Below, piece after piece: positions 48,820 through 56,554 of a stretch of DNA of 64,000 nt. Position numbers and translations under genes: made by a program. Each line of letters begins with the position of its first letter. Position 1 is the first letter of the stretch. Origin of the DNA: CADEDH01 sp965216205 (lineage in GTDB: Bacteria > Actinomycetota > Acidimicrobiia > Acidimicrobiales > SZUA-35); contig OZ244139.1 of assembly GCA_965216205.1 (NCBI GenBank), positions 2,108,001 through 2,172,000 on the forward strand, read 5' to 3'. A model generated the notes under the pieces. It saw nothing but the letters and a program-made list of their open reading frames with translations, was not told the DNA's origin and ran no database searches.

Positions 48820-50865
48820 CTAGAACTTGAGTCTCACGAGGTGCCGGATCCACAGGTGCCCGGCCGTCATACCCCCCACCGCGACCACCAGGAGGAGCCG
48901 CCCGAGCGGGTCGCCCACAAAGGTCGCGATGTTGTCGGGGGTCCGCCACCAGCTGAAGACGAACAGCAGGATGGGCATGGCGAGCAGCACCCAGGCCGTG
49001 GCGCGCCCCTCTGCCGACAGCGCATCGATCTGCCGCGCGACGGCGCGGCGCTCCCTGATCGTTGCGGCGACGTTGTCCATGATCTCGCTCAGGTCACCGC
49101 CGAGCTCCCGGTTGATGTCCACCGCGTTGGCGACCCACTCGAGGTCCTGGCTGGCTGTTCGCCGCGCCGCCTCTCGGATCGAGTCGGTCAGGTCGCGTCC
49201 CACCCGGACCTCGAACGCGATCCGGTGGAACTCGTCGGCCGTCGGCGACGGCGCCTCGGAGGCCACGAGCTCGATCGATGCGGGGAGGCTCTGACCAGAG
49301 CGCAGACTCCCCGCGATGATGCCGAGCGTCTCGGTCAGTTGGTCGGCGAAACGGGCGCGGCGACGGCCGGCCCGCACGCGGAGAACGGCGAGGCCAGCCC
49401 CGAGCGACGCCCCGACCGCGAGGAGCCCACCCGCGGGCCCGGAGAGTGCGCCGAGGAGCAGGCCGAACGCCGCGGTTGCCAACGTCCAGGTCAGAAGGAG
49501 CTCGCCTGGCCGCAGGTTGACGTCGGCCGCTTCGAGCTGGGCGTCGATCAGGCCACCCCGGTCGTGCCGGGCGATCAGCTCGTCGGCGGCCTCCCCGAGG
49601 CGAGTGGTGATACCGCCCAGCCGGTCCACGCCGGCCGCCGTGTCGAGGCGGACCTTCGTGGCCGGGGGCACGAAGATCAACCCGAGGATGGCGAACGCAG
49701 CGAACATCGATCCGATGCCGATCGCCAGCATCGTCGGACCGCTCAGACGGCCGTCGGTCGGTGTTGTCACCGGGCCGAGCACCCGTTCGTCGTGGAGGTC
49801 GTGGCCGTCGGGTGCAGTCGCAGGCGACTCGCCGTCGGTCGGCGCGACCGGCTGGCCCTCGTCGTGGTCGTCGATCCGGGCACCCACGCCGAGATCGATT
49901 CGGGCGGTGGCCACGGTGCCCCCGACCGCCACCGAGACCACCGCGGTTCGAGACCCCTGGTGCGCAGGCGCGAACCGGAGGCGGTACCGGTTGGCGAGCC
50001 GGCCGGCGATCTCGGTGTAGAGCGGGCCCAGCTCGTCGACGTCCGAAGTCGGCAGGAAATGGCCACCGACCCGGACGACCGTGTCCTCCAGCTCCACCAG
50101 GTCGGTGTCGGGGCTCTCGATCGCGACTGCGTACAGCGCGGTGGAGGTGGCGTCGAGCCTGGCGACGACTTCGGCAGGGATCGCAGCGCTGGCCGTGTCA
50201 TCACCATCGGAGAGCACGACGATCGACGAGTGCTCGGCCCTCGACCCGGCAGCCACGTCGGCGGCGACGAGCAGCGCATCCCACAGCAGTGTCTCCTGGC
50301 CGGTGGCGGTGAGCGCCTCGATGTCGGTGATGAGCGCCGATCGATCCAGGGTCGGCGAGCGGTAGGTGACAACCGTGTCGTCGAAGCCGATCAGCGCCAC
50401 CCGGGCATCGTTCGGGAGCGCGCCGATGAAGCTGACGGCCGCCGCCTTCGCCGCCGCCAGCGCCGAGCCCTGCATGCTGCCCGACGTGTCGAGCACCAGG
50501 ACCGTGTCGCTCGCCGTGTCCACCGGGCCGACCTCGAAGTCCACCCGCTGCCCGCCGTCGGTGATGCCGAAGTTGGCCTCGATGGGGGCGAGGCGTCCGA
50601 TGGCGGGCGGCACCGCGAGCTCCAGGACGACCTCCGCGGCGGTCTCGACGACACCGACGACCTGGATCCGGTCATCGCGTTCGCCTCCGGTCTCCCCGTC
50701 TCCAGTCTGGTCTGCTGGGGGAGGCGACGGCGCAGCATCGGCAGCACCCGTCGCCCAGAACGAGGGTGGGAGCGCGAGGGCCACGAACAGGGCACCGGCG
50801 GCGAACGGTGCTGCTCGTCTCGCGGTGGCCGGGGGAGGGGACCCACCGAGGCTGCGAATCACCAT
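48820..50865 (-). CDS. tadB: von Willebrand A domain fused to TadB platform protein
   Basis: A 681-residue fusion. A signal-like hydrophobic N-terminus (about 20-45) precedes a vWA domain (about 115-310) with the metal-site motif DTSGSM at 126-131, TGQETLLWDAL and VVLSDGDD. A transmembrane helix follows at about 388-410. The C-terminal half is a normal TadB: two hydrophobic segments at about 455-500, then the T2SSF core (LTETLGIIAGSLRSGQSLP, INRELGGDLSEIMDNVA). Normal TadB is about 300 residues. The vWA part would face the cell exterior. The ATG overlaps the tadA stop by 7 bases. The frame is continuous, so this is not two genes. Confidence 0.88.
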   Translation of the reverse strand: MVIRSLGGSPPPATARRAAPFAAGALFVALALPPSFWATGAADAAPSPPPADQTGDGETGGERDDRIQVVGVVETAAEVVLELAVPPAIGRLAPIEANFGITDGGQRVDFEVGPVDTASDTVLVLDTSGSMQGSALAAAKAAAVSFIGALPNDARVALIGFDDTVVTYRSPTLDRSALITDIEALTATGQETLLWDALLVAADVAAGSRAEHSSIVVLSDGDDTASAAIPAEVVARLDATSTALYAVAIESPDTDLVELEDTVVRVGGHFLPTSDVDELGPLYTEIAGRLANRYRLRFAPAHQGSRTAVVSVAVGGTVATARIDLGVGARIDDHDEGQPVAPTDGESPATAPDGHDLHDERVLGPVTTPTDGRLSGPTMLAIGIGSMFAAFAILGLIFVPPATKVRLDTAAGVDRLGGITTRLGEAADELIARHDRGGLIDAQLEAADVNLRPGELLLTWTLATAAFGLLLGALSGPAGGLLAVGASLGAGLAVLRVRAGRRRARFADQLTETLGIIAGSLRSGQSLPASIELVASEAPSPTADEFHRIAFEVRVGRDLTDSIREAARRTASQDLEWVANAVDINRELGGDLSEIMDNVAATIRERRAVARQIDALSAEGRATAWVLLAMPILLFVFSWWRTPDNIATFVGDPLGRLLLVVAVGGMTAGHLWIRHLVRLKF

Positions 50866-52283
50866 CGGTCGCGCTCGTGGGGCGCGCGCCGGGGCGTCGG
50901 CGGCGTCGTGGCGTCGTCGCCGGGGAAGGCCCAGGTCAGCAGGTCGATCCCGTCGGCGTTGTGATCACCGGGGCCACTGCGCCACCCGGCCAGGAGCTGG
51001 CTCCCCGCCGGCGTGGGGCGCAGAACCCCGGCGCCCGAGTCGGTCGAGGTGGCGTCGCGAACGAGGTGGAAGAGTGAGGACAGGCCGATCGACTCGCCAT
51101 CCATGCCCGCAACCTCGGTGATGTCGGTGACCCGGCGGTTCCCATCGCCCATCCGGCTGAGGTGAACCACCAGGTCGACGGCCGAGGCGATCTGCTCCCG
51201 GATCGAGCGGGCCGGGAGGTTCAGTCCGGCCATGAGCACCATGGTCTCGAGCCGGGACAGTGCGTCGCGGGGCGTGTTGGCGTGGAGGGTCGAGAGCGAC
51301 CCATCGTGTCCCGTGTTCATGGCCTGGAGCATGTCGAGGGCCTCGCCACCTCGAACCTCACCGACCACGATCCGATCCGGCCGCATCCGCAGCGAGTTCC
51401 GCACGAGATCGCGGATCGAGATCTGGCCCTTGCCCTCCAGGTTCGGGGGTCGGGCCTCGAGCCGCACCACGTGGCGCTGGTCGAGTCGCAGCTCGACGGA
51501 GTCCTCGATGGTCACGATCCGCTCGTCCTCGGGGATGAACGACGACACCACGTTCAGCAGCGTGGTCTTGCCGGAGCCGGTGCCGCCGCTGATCAAGATG
51601 TTGCGGGAGTCCTTGACCGCCCGGTCGAGGAAGACGGCCGCCTCGTCGGTGAGGGTTCCGACCCGTACGAGGTCCGACGCGGCGAGCTTCCGCTCGGCGA
51701 ACTTCCGAATGGTGAGCATCGGGCCGTCGATGGCGAGTGGCGGGATCACCGCGTTCACTCGACTGCCGTCTGGCAACCGGGCATCGACGAGCGGCGACGA
51801 CTCGTCGATCCGGCGGCCGACCGCGGCGACGATCTTCTCGATCACCTGCCGTACCTGCTGCGGGGTCATGAACCTCGACTCGGTCAGTTGGAGCCGGCCC
51901 GCCCGCTCGATGAAGATCGCATCGTTCGAGTTGACCATCACCTCGGTGACGGTCGGATCGGCGAGATACGGCTCGATCGGGCCGAGGCCCAGGATGTCGG
52001 CACTGATCGAGGGGACCAGCTTGCGCCGCTCCTCGCCCGACAGCTCCGTCGCCTCAGTGGAGAGGATCTCCTCCAGCTCACGGACGACGTGGGCGTGGAG
52101 CTGCTCCTCGGTCATGTCCGGGTCGAACAGCCGGTTGCCGAGGCGGTCGAACAGAGCCTGTTGGGCCCGTGACCGCAGTCGGAACAGCGGATCGTTGTGG
52201 GCCGTCAGCTCGTCGCCGAGGCCGATACCGGCCCCCGACGACCGATGGGTGTCCAGTTCGCGCAGCAGGTTGGCGATGCTCAT
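50859..52283 (-). CDS. tadA: Tad pilus ATPase TadA
   Basis: A 474-residue secretion ATPase of the TadA/VirB11 type. Walker A is SGGTGSGKTTLLN, with the Asp and His boxes around TIEDSVELRLDQRHVVRLE and MRPDRIVVGEVRGGEALD. It powers Flp pilin assembly. ATG 52283 is chosen because GGAGG lies 8 nt upstream and the codon overlaps the cpaE stop (ATGA). The C-terminal 45 residues are a poorly conserved Pro/Gly extension. Confidence 0.95.
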   Translation of the reverse strand: MSIANLLRELDTHRSSGAGIGLGDELTAHNDPLFRLRSRAQQALFDRLGNRLFDPDMTEEQLHAHVVRELEEILSTEATELSGEERRKLVPSISADILGLGPIEPYLADPTVTEVMVNSNDAIFIERAGRLQLTESRFMTPQQVRQVIEKIVAAVGRRIDESSPLVDARLPDGSRVNAVIPPLAIDGPMLTIRKFAERKLAASDLVRVGTLTDEAAVFLDRAVKDSRNILISGGTGSGKTTLLNVVSSFIPEDERIVTIEDSVELRLDQRHVVRLEARPPNLEGKGQISIRDLVRNSLRMRPDRIVVGEVRGGEALDMLQAMNTGHDGSLSTLHANTPRDALSRLETMVLMAGLNLPARSIREQIASAVDLVVHLSRMGDGNRRVTDITEVAGMDGESIGLSSLFHLVRDATSTDSGAGVLRPTPAGSQLLAGWRSGPGDHNADGIDLLTWAFPGDDATTPPTPRRAPHERDRW

Positions 52284-53464
52284 CGGGGCGACCTCCACCG
52301 TGGCCGACGGGGAGCGTGGCCGTCGTTGATCGTCGGTGCATAGAACTCGGCGATCTTCTCGAAACGGCTGGCCACCGAACCACCGCCGCTCCGCTCGATG
52401 ATCGGGTTGCCCTCGTTGGTGGAGACCGGGATCAGCCTGGTGCTGGGGATCTGGAAGCTGGCCTCCAGGCCCACCGCGGCCTCGATCTCCGCCACCGACA
52501 GGCCGACCTTCGCGTTCGCCCGGTTGAGCACGAAGGTCCGCCGCTGCGAGATGTACCCGACCTCGTCGAGCACATCGAGCTGTCGGCGGACCGCCTTGAT
52601 CGACGGCACGTCGGTGCTCGACACCACGAGGAGGTCGGTCGACTGCTCCATCGCCGCCAGGGCGAACCGATCGACCCCGCTCGCGGTGTCGATGACCACG
52701 AGCGGGAACTCCTCGATGAACGCTGCCAGGGTGCGCTTGACCGCGTCCTGGTCGATGTCGTCGGCAGCCACCAGATCGTCCGGTGGCGCGAGCATGGCCA
52801 GGCCCGACGTGTGACCGGTGAGGAAGACCTTGAGCGCGCTCCGGTCATAGCTCGCGGCGTCGGCCGCGTCGACGAGGGAGTAGTCGGGCCGGAGGCCGAG
52901 CGCAGAGGCGCAGTCACCGAACTGCACGTCGAGATCGAGGAGCACGACCTGTTTCGGTGCGCGGTGGGCGAGCCCGATGGCCATGTTCACGGCCACGGTG
53001 GTCTTGCCGCTCCCGCCCTTCGGACTCACGACCGTGATGATCCGCCGACGGACCGCCGAGGCCGCCTGGCGGTGCTGGCGGTGACGCGACCGCGCGAGCT
53101 CCAGGACCGGTTCGACCGAGGCCCGGAACTCGTCCCACGTGCCGCCCTCGGCGATGACCTCGCGGGCACCCATGCGGAACAGGGCGAGCGACGTCGCCGT
53201 GTCGTAGCGCCGGACGAGGCACAGGATGGTCACCGATGGGAACAGCCGGTCGATCTCGGGAAGGACGAGCTCGGCCAACTGGAATCCGGCGTCGCTGCCG
53301 AGCACGATCAGCTCCGGATCTGCGGCTCCGGCGTCCATCGCCACCTCCGCTGGATCCTGCCACTGCCTCGACCAGACCCGCCGGACCGGCACCGTCCGGC
53401 CGAACATGCTGACGAAGACCTCCTCGAGACCAGGATTGCCCGAGAGGATGGTGATGCCGCTCAT
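52280..53464 (-). CDS. cpaE: CpaE/TadZ-type pilus localisation ATPase
   Basis: A 394-residue protein. A receiver-like N-terminal domain (about 1-130) is followed by a MinD/ParA-type ATPase with deviant Walker A PKGGSGKTT. The loops LLDLDVQFGDCASALGL and VVIDTASGVD are typical. CpaE/TadZ places the pilus machinery at the pole or another site. The ATG overlaps the cpaB stop and the stop overlaps tadA, so the genes are translationally coupled. Confidence 0.9.
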   Translation of the reverse strand: MSGITILSGNPGLEEVFVSMFGRTVPVRRVWSRQWQDPAEVAMDAGAADPELIVLGSDAGFQLAELVLPEIDRLFPSVTILCLVRRYDTATSLALFRMGAREVIAEGGTWDEFRASVEPVLELARSRHRQHRQAASAVRRRIITVVSPKGGSGKTTVAVNMAIGLAHRAPKQVVLLDLDVQFGDCASALGLRPDYSLVDAADAASYDRSALKVFLTGHTSGLAMLAPPDDLVAADDIDQDAVKRTLAAFIEEFPLVVIDTASGVDRFALAAMEQSTDLLVVSSTDVPSIKAVRRQLDVLDEVGYISQRRTFVLNRANAKVGLSVAEIEAAVGLEASFQIPSTRLIPVSTNEGNPIIERSGGGSVASRFEKIAEFYAPTINDGHAPRRPRWRSPR

Positions 53465-54297
53465 CCTGCACCCTCGCGGTCGACGAGCACGCTTCCCCTG
53501 CTCTGCCCAGGCGGGTTGAAGTCGGGTACGGTCTCCCGTTCCGAGGCCAGCCAGACATTGCCGAACTCCGCGGTGAAGATCAGCCGTTCGGCATCGAAGG
53601 GATCGACGGCCAACGTCACGAACACCGTGCCGTCCACCGGGGTGCTGAGCCGCCGGTCCTGCGCATCGGGGTCGTCGTCGGAGGGAGCCGGGGCCGCCTG
53701 CATCTGCACGGCGGTCACGAGGATCTTCCGGAGCAGCAGGTCGGTGCTGTTGGGCGTGGACCCCTCGATGTCGCCGGCGACCGCGGCCGGGACCGGCACG
53801 ATCTCACCGTCGACGGGCACCACCGTGCTCGTCAGCTGGAACGGGTCGAACGAGGCGAAGACGGCCACGGTCTGGCCGGGTTCGACGAGCCCGCCGATGG
53901 CTCGCTGGGCGGCGAGCTCCACCGTGACCTCGATCAGGTCGTCGGGAACGTCGATCCCGGTCGGTCGCTCGGCGAAGTCGGATCGATCGACGAAGCGCCC
54001 GTCCACCAGTTGCTCGCCGGGTAGGAGATCGACCGCCGCCACCCGACCGGCGAGCGAGGCGAGGTTGTCGACCGCGCCCTGCGCCCGCACCTTCACCGGC
54101 ACTTGCTCGACCGCGACGAATCGCTCGATGCTCTCGGCCGGGGTTCCGGAGGGAACGGTGGCCTCGACGACATACACCTCCACCAGCTCCTCGCCGGCGA
54201 GCGCCCGTTGCTCGGCGCTGCTCACGTACAGCACGAGGACGACCGTGCCGATCGCCGCGAGCAGGATGGCGGCCATGAAGCCGAGGAGTCGGCGCAT
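53461..54297 (-). CDS. cpaB: CpaB/RcpC pilus assembly protein
   Basis: A 278-residue protein with one N-terminal membrane helix (LLGFMAAILLAAIGTVVLVLY). An SAF-like domain follows (VVEATVPSGTPAESI, VDLLPGEQLVDGRF), then the RcpC domain (VPDDLIEVTVELAAQRAIGG, VEPGQTVAVFASFD). In the family it is thought to bind peptidoglycan or to line the secretion path. ATG 54297 is chosen because the preceding open frame lacks similarity and the codon touches the tadG stop. The C-terminal tail is Pro/Gly-rich. Confidence 0.88.
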   Translation of the reverse strand: MRRLLGFMAAILLAAIGTVVLVLYVSSAEQRALAGEELVEVYVVEATVPSGTPAESIERFVAVEQVPVKVRAQGAVDNLASLAGRVAAVDLLPGEQLVDGRFVDRSDFAERPTGIDVPDDLIEVTVELAAQRAIGGLVEPGQTVAVFASFDPFQLTSTVVPVDGEIVPVPAAVAGDIEGSTPNSTDLLLRKILVTAVQMQAAPAPSDDDPDAQDRRLSTPVDGTVFVTLAVDPFDAERLIFTAEFGNVWLASERETVPDFNPPGQSRGSVLVDREGAG

Positions 54298-55364
54298 CAG
54301 GTGCCCACCTCCGGCGCGCAGGCGTCGAACTCGCCGGGGTCGACGCCGCAGACGGCGATCACCTTGTTGCCGGCCAGGACGCCCGGCGGTCCACAGCACG
54401 TTCCCCTGACGAGGCCGGGGCCGACCTGTAGCTTGAACCACCAGTTCGACGGGTCGGTGATGTCGAAGTCGTAGAGCCGGGCCCGGATCGTTCCGACGAG
54501 GTGGAGCTCGTCGGCGTCGGCGTAGTCGTAGATCGGGAACGTCACGAAGTCGCCGCTGTACTGAAGCGACCGGAGCTGGTCGCCGATGGCACCGCTGGCG
54601 TAGGGCCGGTCGTAACAGGTGACCGCACTGTCGCAGCCAGACGTCGTCGGTGACTCGAAGCCGATCTGCTCGGGGTAGCCGCCGAGCACCCAGTCCTGGA
54701 TCTCGCCGACGGCGGTCCCACCGGCGAAGTCGATCGTGGCGAAGTTGCCGATGCCGGACACGCCGCCGCAGTCGGAAGGATCGTCCCGCAGGTAGTGGAC
54801 CTTCACCCACGCCGGCGCGTCCGGCGGATGGTCGATCACCTGCTGCAGCTCGGCGGAGCCGTCGTAGCAGAACGCGATCGGCCGGAGTGCCGAGACCGTG
54901 GCCGGCGGCCCCCACGTGGCGGTCGAGACCGAGTGGATCGTCGTTTCGTCGTCGAGATCGGTCAGCAGGGCCTCGAAGTCCTCACCGGCCCCGATCGTGA
55001 GCCGGCCGCCATCGGTGCCGAACCATTCCACCGAGCACTCGGTGATCGTCGCGGCCGGGGCGTTGTCGGCCACGTAGGTCCTGGCGGTGACGCAGGCGCC
55101 GTCGCTGTCGAGCGGGTTGGCCACGAGGTCCTGGACGCCGGCCAGCGCCGCCGCATCGGTGGCGGCGATCAGACCCTGGCGGCTCGTCCATCCGGCCCCG
55201 ATGTCGATCACGAGCGACGCCAGACCCACCATCCACACGAGCGAGATCGCCACCAGCGCGAGCGACGCGCCGCGATCGTCGGCAGCATCGATGCCGGCGC
55301 GGGTGGCCCCGGTGAAGGCGATGCTGGGGCGAGCGCCCCGGGTGAACGCGCTCAGGCCTCGCAA
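54297..55364 (-). CDS. tadG: TadG-like pseudopilin with extracellular domain
   Basis: A 355-residue protein with an N-terminal TadE/G-like helix (GASLALVAISLVWMVGLASLVID). An extracellular region follows, with many cysteines and aromatics and no recognised domain. The start codon appears to be TTG at 55364, inside the tadE 3' end; no better start precedes the helix. In Tad systems TadG-type proteins are minor subunits or anchors. This one is longer than most in actinobacteria. It is coupled to cpaB by a 1-nt overlap. Confidence 0.82.
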   Translation of the reverse strand: MRGLSAFTRGARPSIAFTGATRAGIDAADDRGASLALVAISLVWMVGLASLVIDIGAGWTSRQGLIAATDAAALAGVQDLVANPLDSDGACVTARTYVADNAPAATITECSVEWFGTDGGRLTIGAGEDFEALLTDLDDETTIHSVSTATWGPPATVSALRPIAFCYDGSAELQQVIDHPPDAPAWVKVHYLRDDPSDCGGVSGIGNFATIDFAGGTAVGEIQDWVLGGYPEQIGFESPTTSGCDSAVTCYDRPYASGAIGDQLRSLQYSGDFVTFPIYDYADADELHLVGTIRARLYDFDITDPSNWWFKLQVGPGLVRGTCCGPPGVLAGNKVIAVCGVDPGEFDACAPEVGT

Positions 55365-55753
55365 CGGAACACCGCCTCACCCGAGAGGGTCAGCTCCCGG
55401 TCGAGCGCGAACGGGATCGTGATCCGGTGTGGGACGGTGATGAGCACCCTCACCGACTCACCTTCTCGCCCGTCACATCCGCTGGCCGGGGTCATGGCGA
55501 CCGACGGTGGCTGGTCGAAGCCGGTGGACCCGAGCGTGGCGTCGACCCGATCCGTGACGTCGTCGGCGGTGGTCGACGACAGGGACGCCAGGCGGCCCGC
55601 CTCGCGGGAGGCGGCGGTGATGGCCTGGGCTCGGCTGTACGCCGTGCCGAACTCGAGGATGCCGAAGAGGAGCATCAGCAGAACGGGCAGCACGAGGGCG
55701 AACTCAGCCAGCCCGGCCCCTCGCTCGTCTCCGATCCAACTCTGCCGCCGCAT
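55352..55753 (-). CDS. tadE: TadE-like minor pseudopilin
   Basis: A 133-residue pseudopilin. The leader and helix read DERGAGLAEFALVLPVLLMLLFGI, with a processing-type Gly before the acidic +5 residue, followed by a short extracytoplasmic domain with two cysteines. ATG 55753 has GGAGG 5 nt upstream and is preferred over a start at 55777. It is the first gene of the tad operon, downstream of a recognisable promoter. Confidence 0.88.
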   Translation of the reverse strand: MRRQSWIGDERGAGLAEFALVLPVLLMLLFGILEFGTAYSRAQAITAASREAGRLASLSSTTADDVTDRVDATLGSTGFDQPPSVAMTPASGCDGREGESVRVLITVPHRITIPFALDRELTLSGEAVFRCEA

Positions 55754-55814
55754 CGCTTCCTCCCGGTCGCTGCCCATCCGTTCCGAACGCCTCGGTTCGT
55801 GTGGGCTCAGCGGG

Positions 55815-55844
55815 AAGGTAGCGACCTATGCCATGCGTTGACAA
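55815..55844 (-). promoter_or_regulatory. Putative promoter of the tadE-tadC operon
   Basis: TTGTCA (55844-55839), an 18-nt spacer and TACCTT (55820-55815) on the minus strand. The transcript would start about 55 nt before tadE. This is the best -35/-10 pair seen in the window. Confidence 0.55.
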
Positions 55845-55859
55845 GGGTGAATTGCTAGC

Positions 55860-56010
55860 GAGTCGATTGTTTTCTTTTCAGGTTGGAGCCGTCTGCTGAA
55901 TCCGATATCGACAGATTGCATCCTTGTTCTATTGGACCATATATCGACATGATGAGCCACGAAGCAAGATGCATGTCGATGGAGTGATGCACCAATCGAC
56001 CGAGAAAGAG
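55860..56010. promoter_or_regulatory. AT-rich regulatory stretch upstream of the tad promoter
   Basis: This non-coding section is clearly richer in A and T than the rest of the window. It holds five copies of GTCGAT/ATCGAC (near 55863, 55906, 55943, 55975, 55995). Two of them belong to an inverted repeat, ATCGACATG (55943-55951) and CATGTCGAT (55972-55980). It may bind a regulator of the tad operon. No convincing gene is seen between 55778 and 56243. Confidence 0.45.
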
Positions 56011-56120
56011 GTTGCAGCTCCACCAACTTGAAAGGTTCTCAGAAAGTGATGGACAAGTTGGCTTCTCGTGGTCTATACACCGAGTTGTCGTCGGCAACTG
56101 TCACGCAGCCGACGTTCGCG

Positions 56121-56162
56121 GGAGCACCCTGCCGTGGCGGCGGGGTTACGGCAGGGTGCTCC
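56121..56162 (-). terminator. 15-bp perfect hairpin downstream of flp
   Basis: GGAGCACCCTGCCGT (56121-56135) pairs perfectly with 56148-56162 around a 12-nt loop. It lies about 80 bases after the flp stop. There is no T-run, so it may stabilise the flp mRNA end or give inefficient termination. Confidence 0.6.
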
Positions 56163-56193
56163 CTGTTCACGGCGGCACGTCTGCCACCGCTTC

Positions 56194-56236
56194 AACCGGA
56201 GGGTTTGCCCCTGTCGCCCCGGGCAACCCTCCGGTT
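56194..56236 (-). terminator. 16-bp hairpin directly after flp
   Basis: 56194-56210 pairs with 56221-56236 with one bulged base and a 10-nt loop (AACCGGAGGGTT and AACCCTCCGGTT arms). It starts 8 bases after the flp stop. With the next hairpin it separates the abundant pilin message from the tadE operon. Confidence 0.65.
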
Positions 56237-56243
56237 AGAAACG

Positions 56244-56447
56244 CTAACCCCCGGCGACCGTCGTCGCAGGGATGTTGTCGGAAGCGTTCTGGAAGAGATC
56301 ACCGATCGTTCCGCCGAAGGTTCCGACGACGCCGGCGATGGCGACGGCGATGACGAAGAGCAGGAGAGCGTATTCGGCCAGGCCGGCTCCCCGCTCTTCG
56401 ATGAACTTCGCCTTCAACCCCGCTGTCCACAGAACGACTTTGATCAT
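56244..56447 (-). CDS. flp: Flp-type major pilin
   Basis: A 67-residue pilin precursor. The short basic leader ends in ERG; cleavage by the prepilin peptidase would leave AGLAEYALLL with Glu at +5 and Tyr at +6, the Flp signature. A single hydrophobic helix (LLLFVIAVAIAGVVGTF) and a short polar C-terminus follow. GAGGAG lies 7 nt before ATG 56447. It is transcribed alone, with strong 3' hairpins, 490 bases upstream of tadE and divergent from the histidine kinase gene. Confidence 0.93.
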   Translation of the reverse strand: MIKVVLWTAGLKAKFIEERGAGLAEYALLLFVIAVAIAGVVGTFGGTIGDLFQNASDNIPATTVAGG

Positions 56448-56554
56448 GATTTGCTCCTCGCCTTGTTGTTGCTTGACTTCATCTTCGATCCGATCGCTGT
56501 CGCGCACATCCCCCAAATGTGGGAATCGATCGATCGGCAGGAAGGGTCTCGCTG

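Noticed and set aside
47995..50964. A 989-codon plus-strand open frame across tadC and tadB
   Set aside because: Antisense of clear Tad genes, low-complexity translation, no start-site signals.
55855..56097. An 80-codon minus-strand open frame in the flp-tadE gap
   Set aside because: No ribosome-binding site or similarity, unusual composition, and it overlaps the likely regulatory region.
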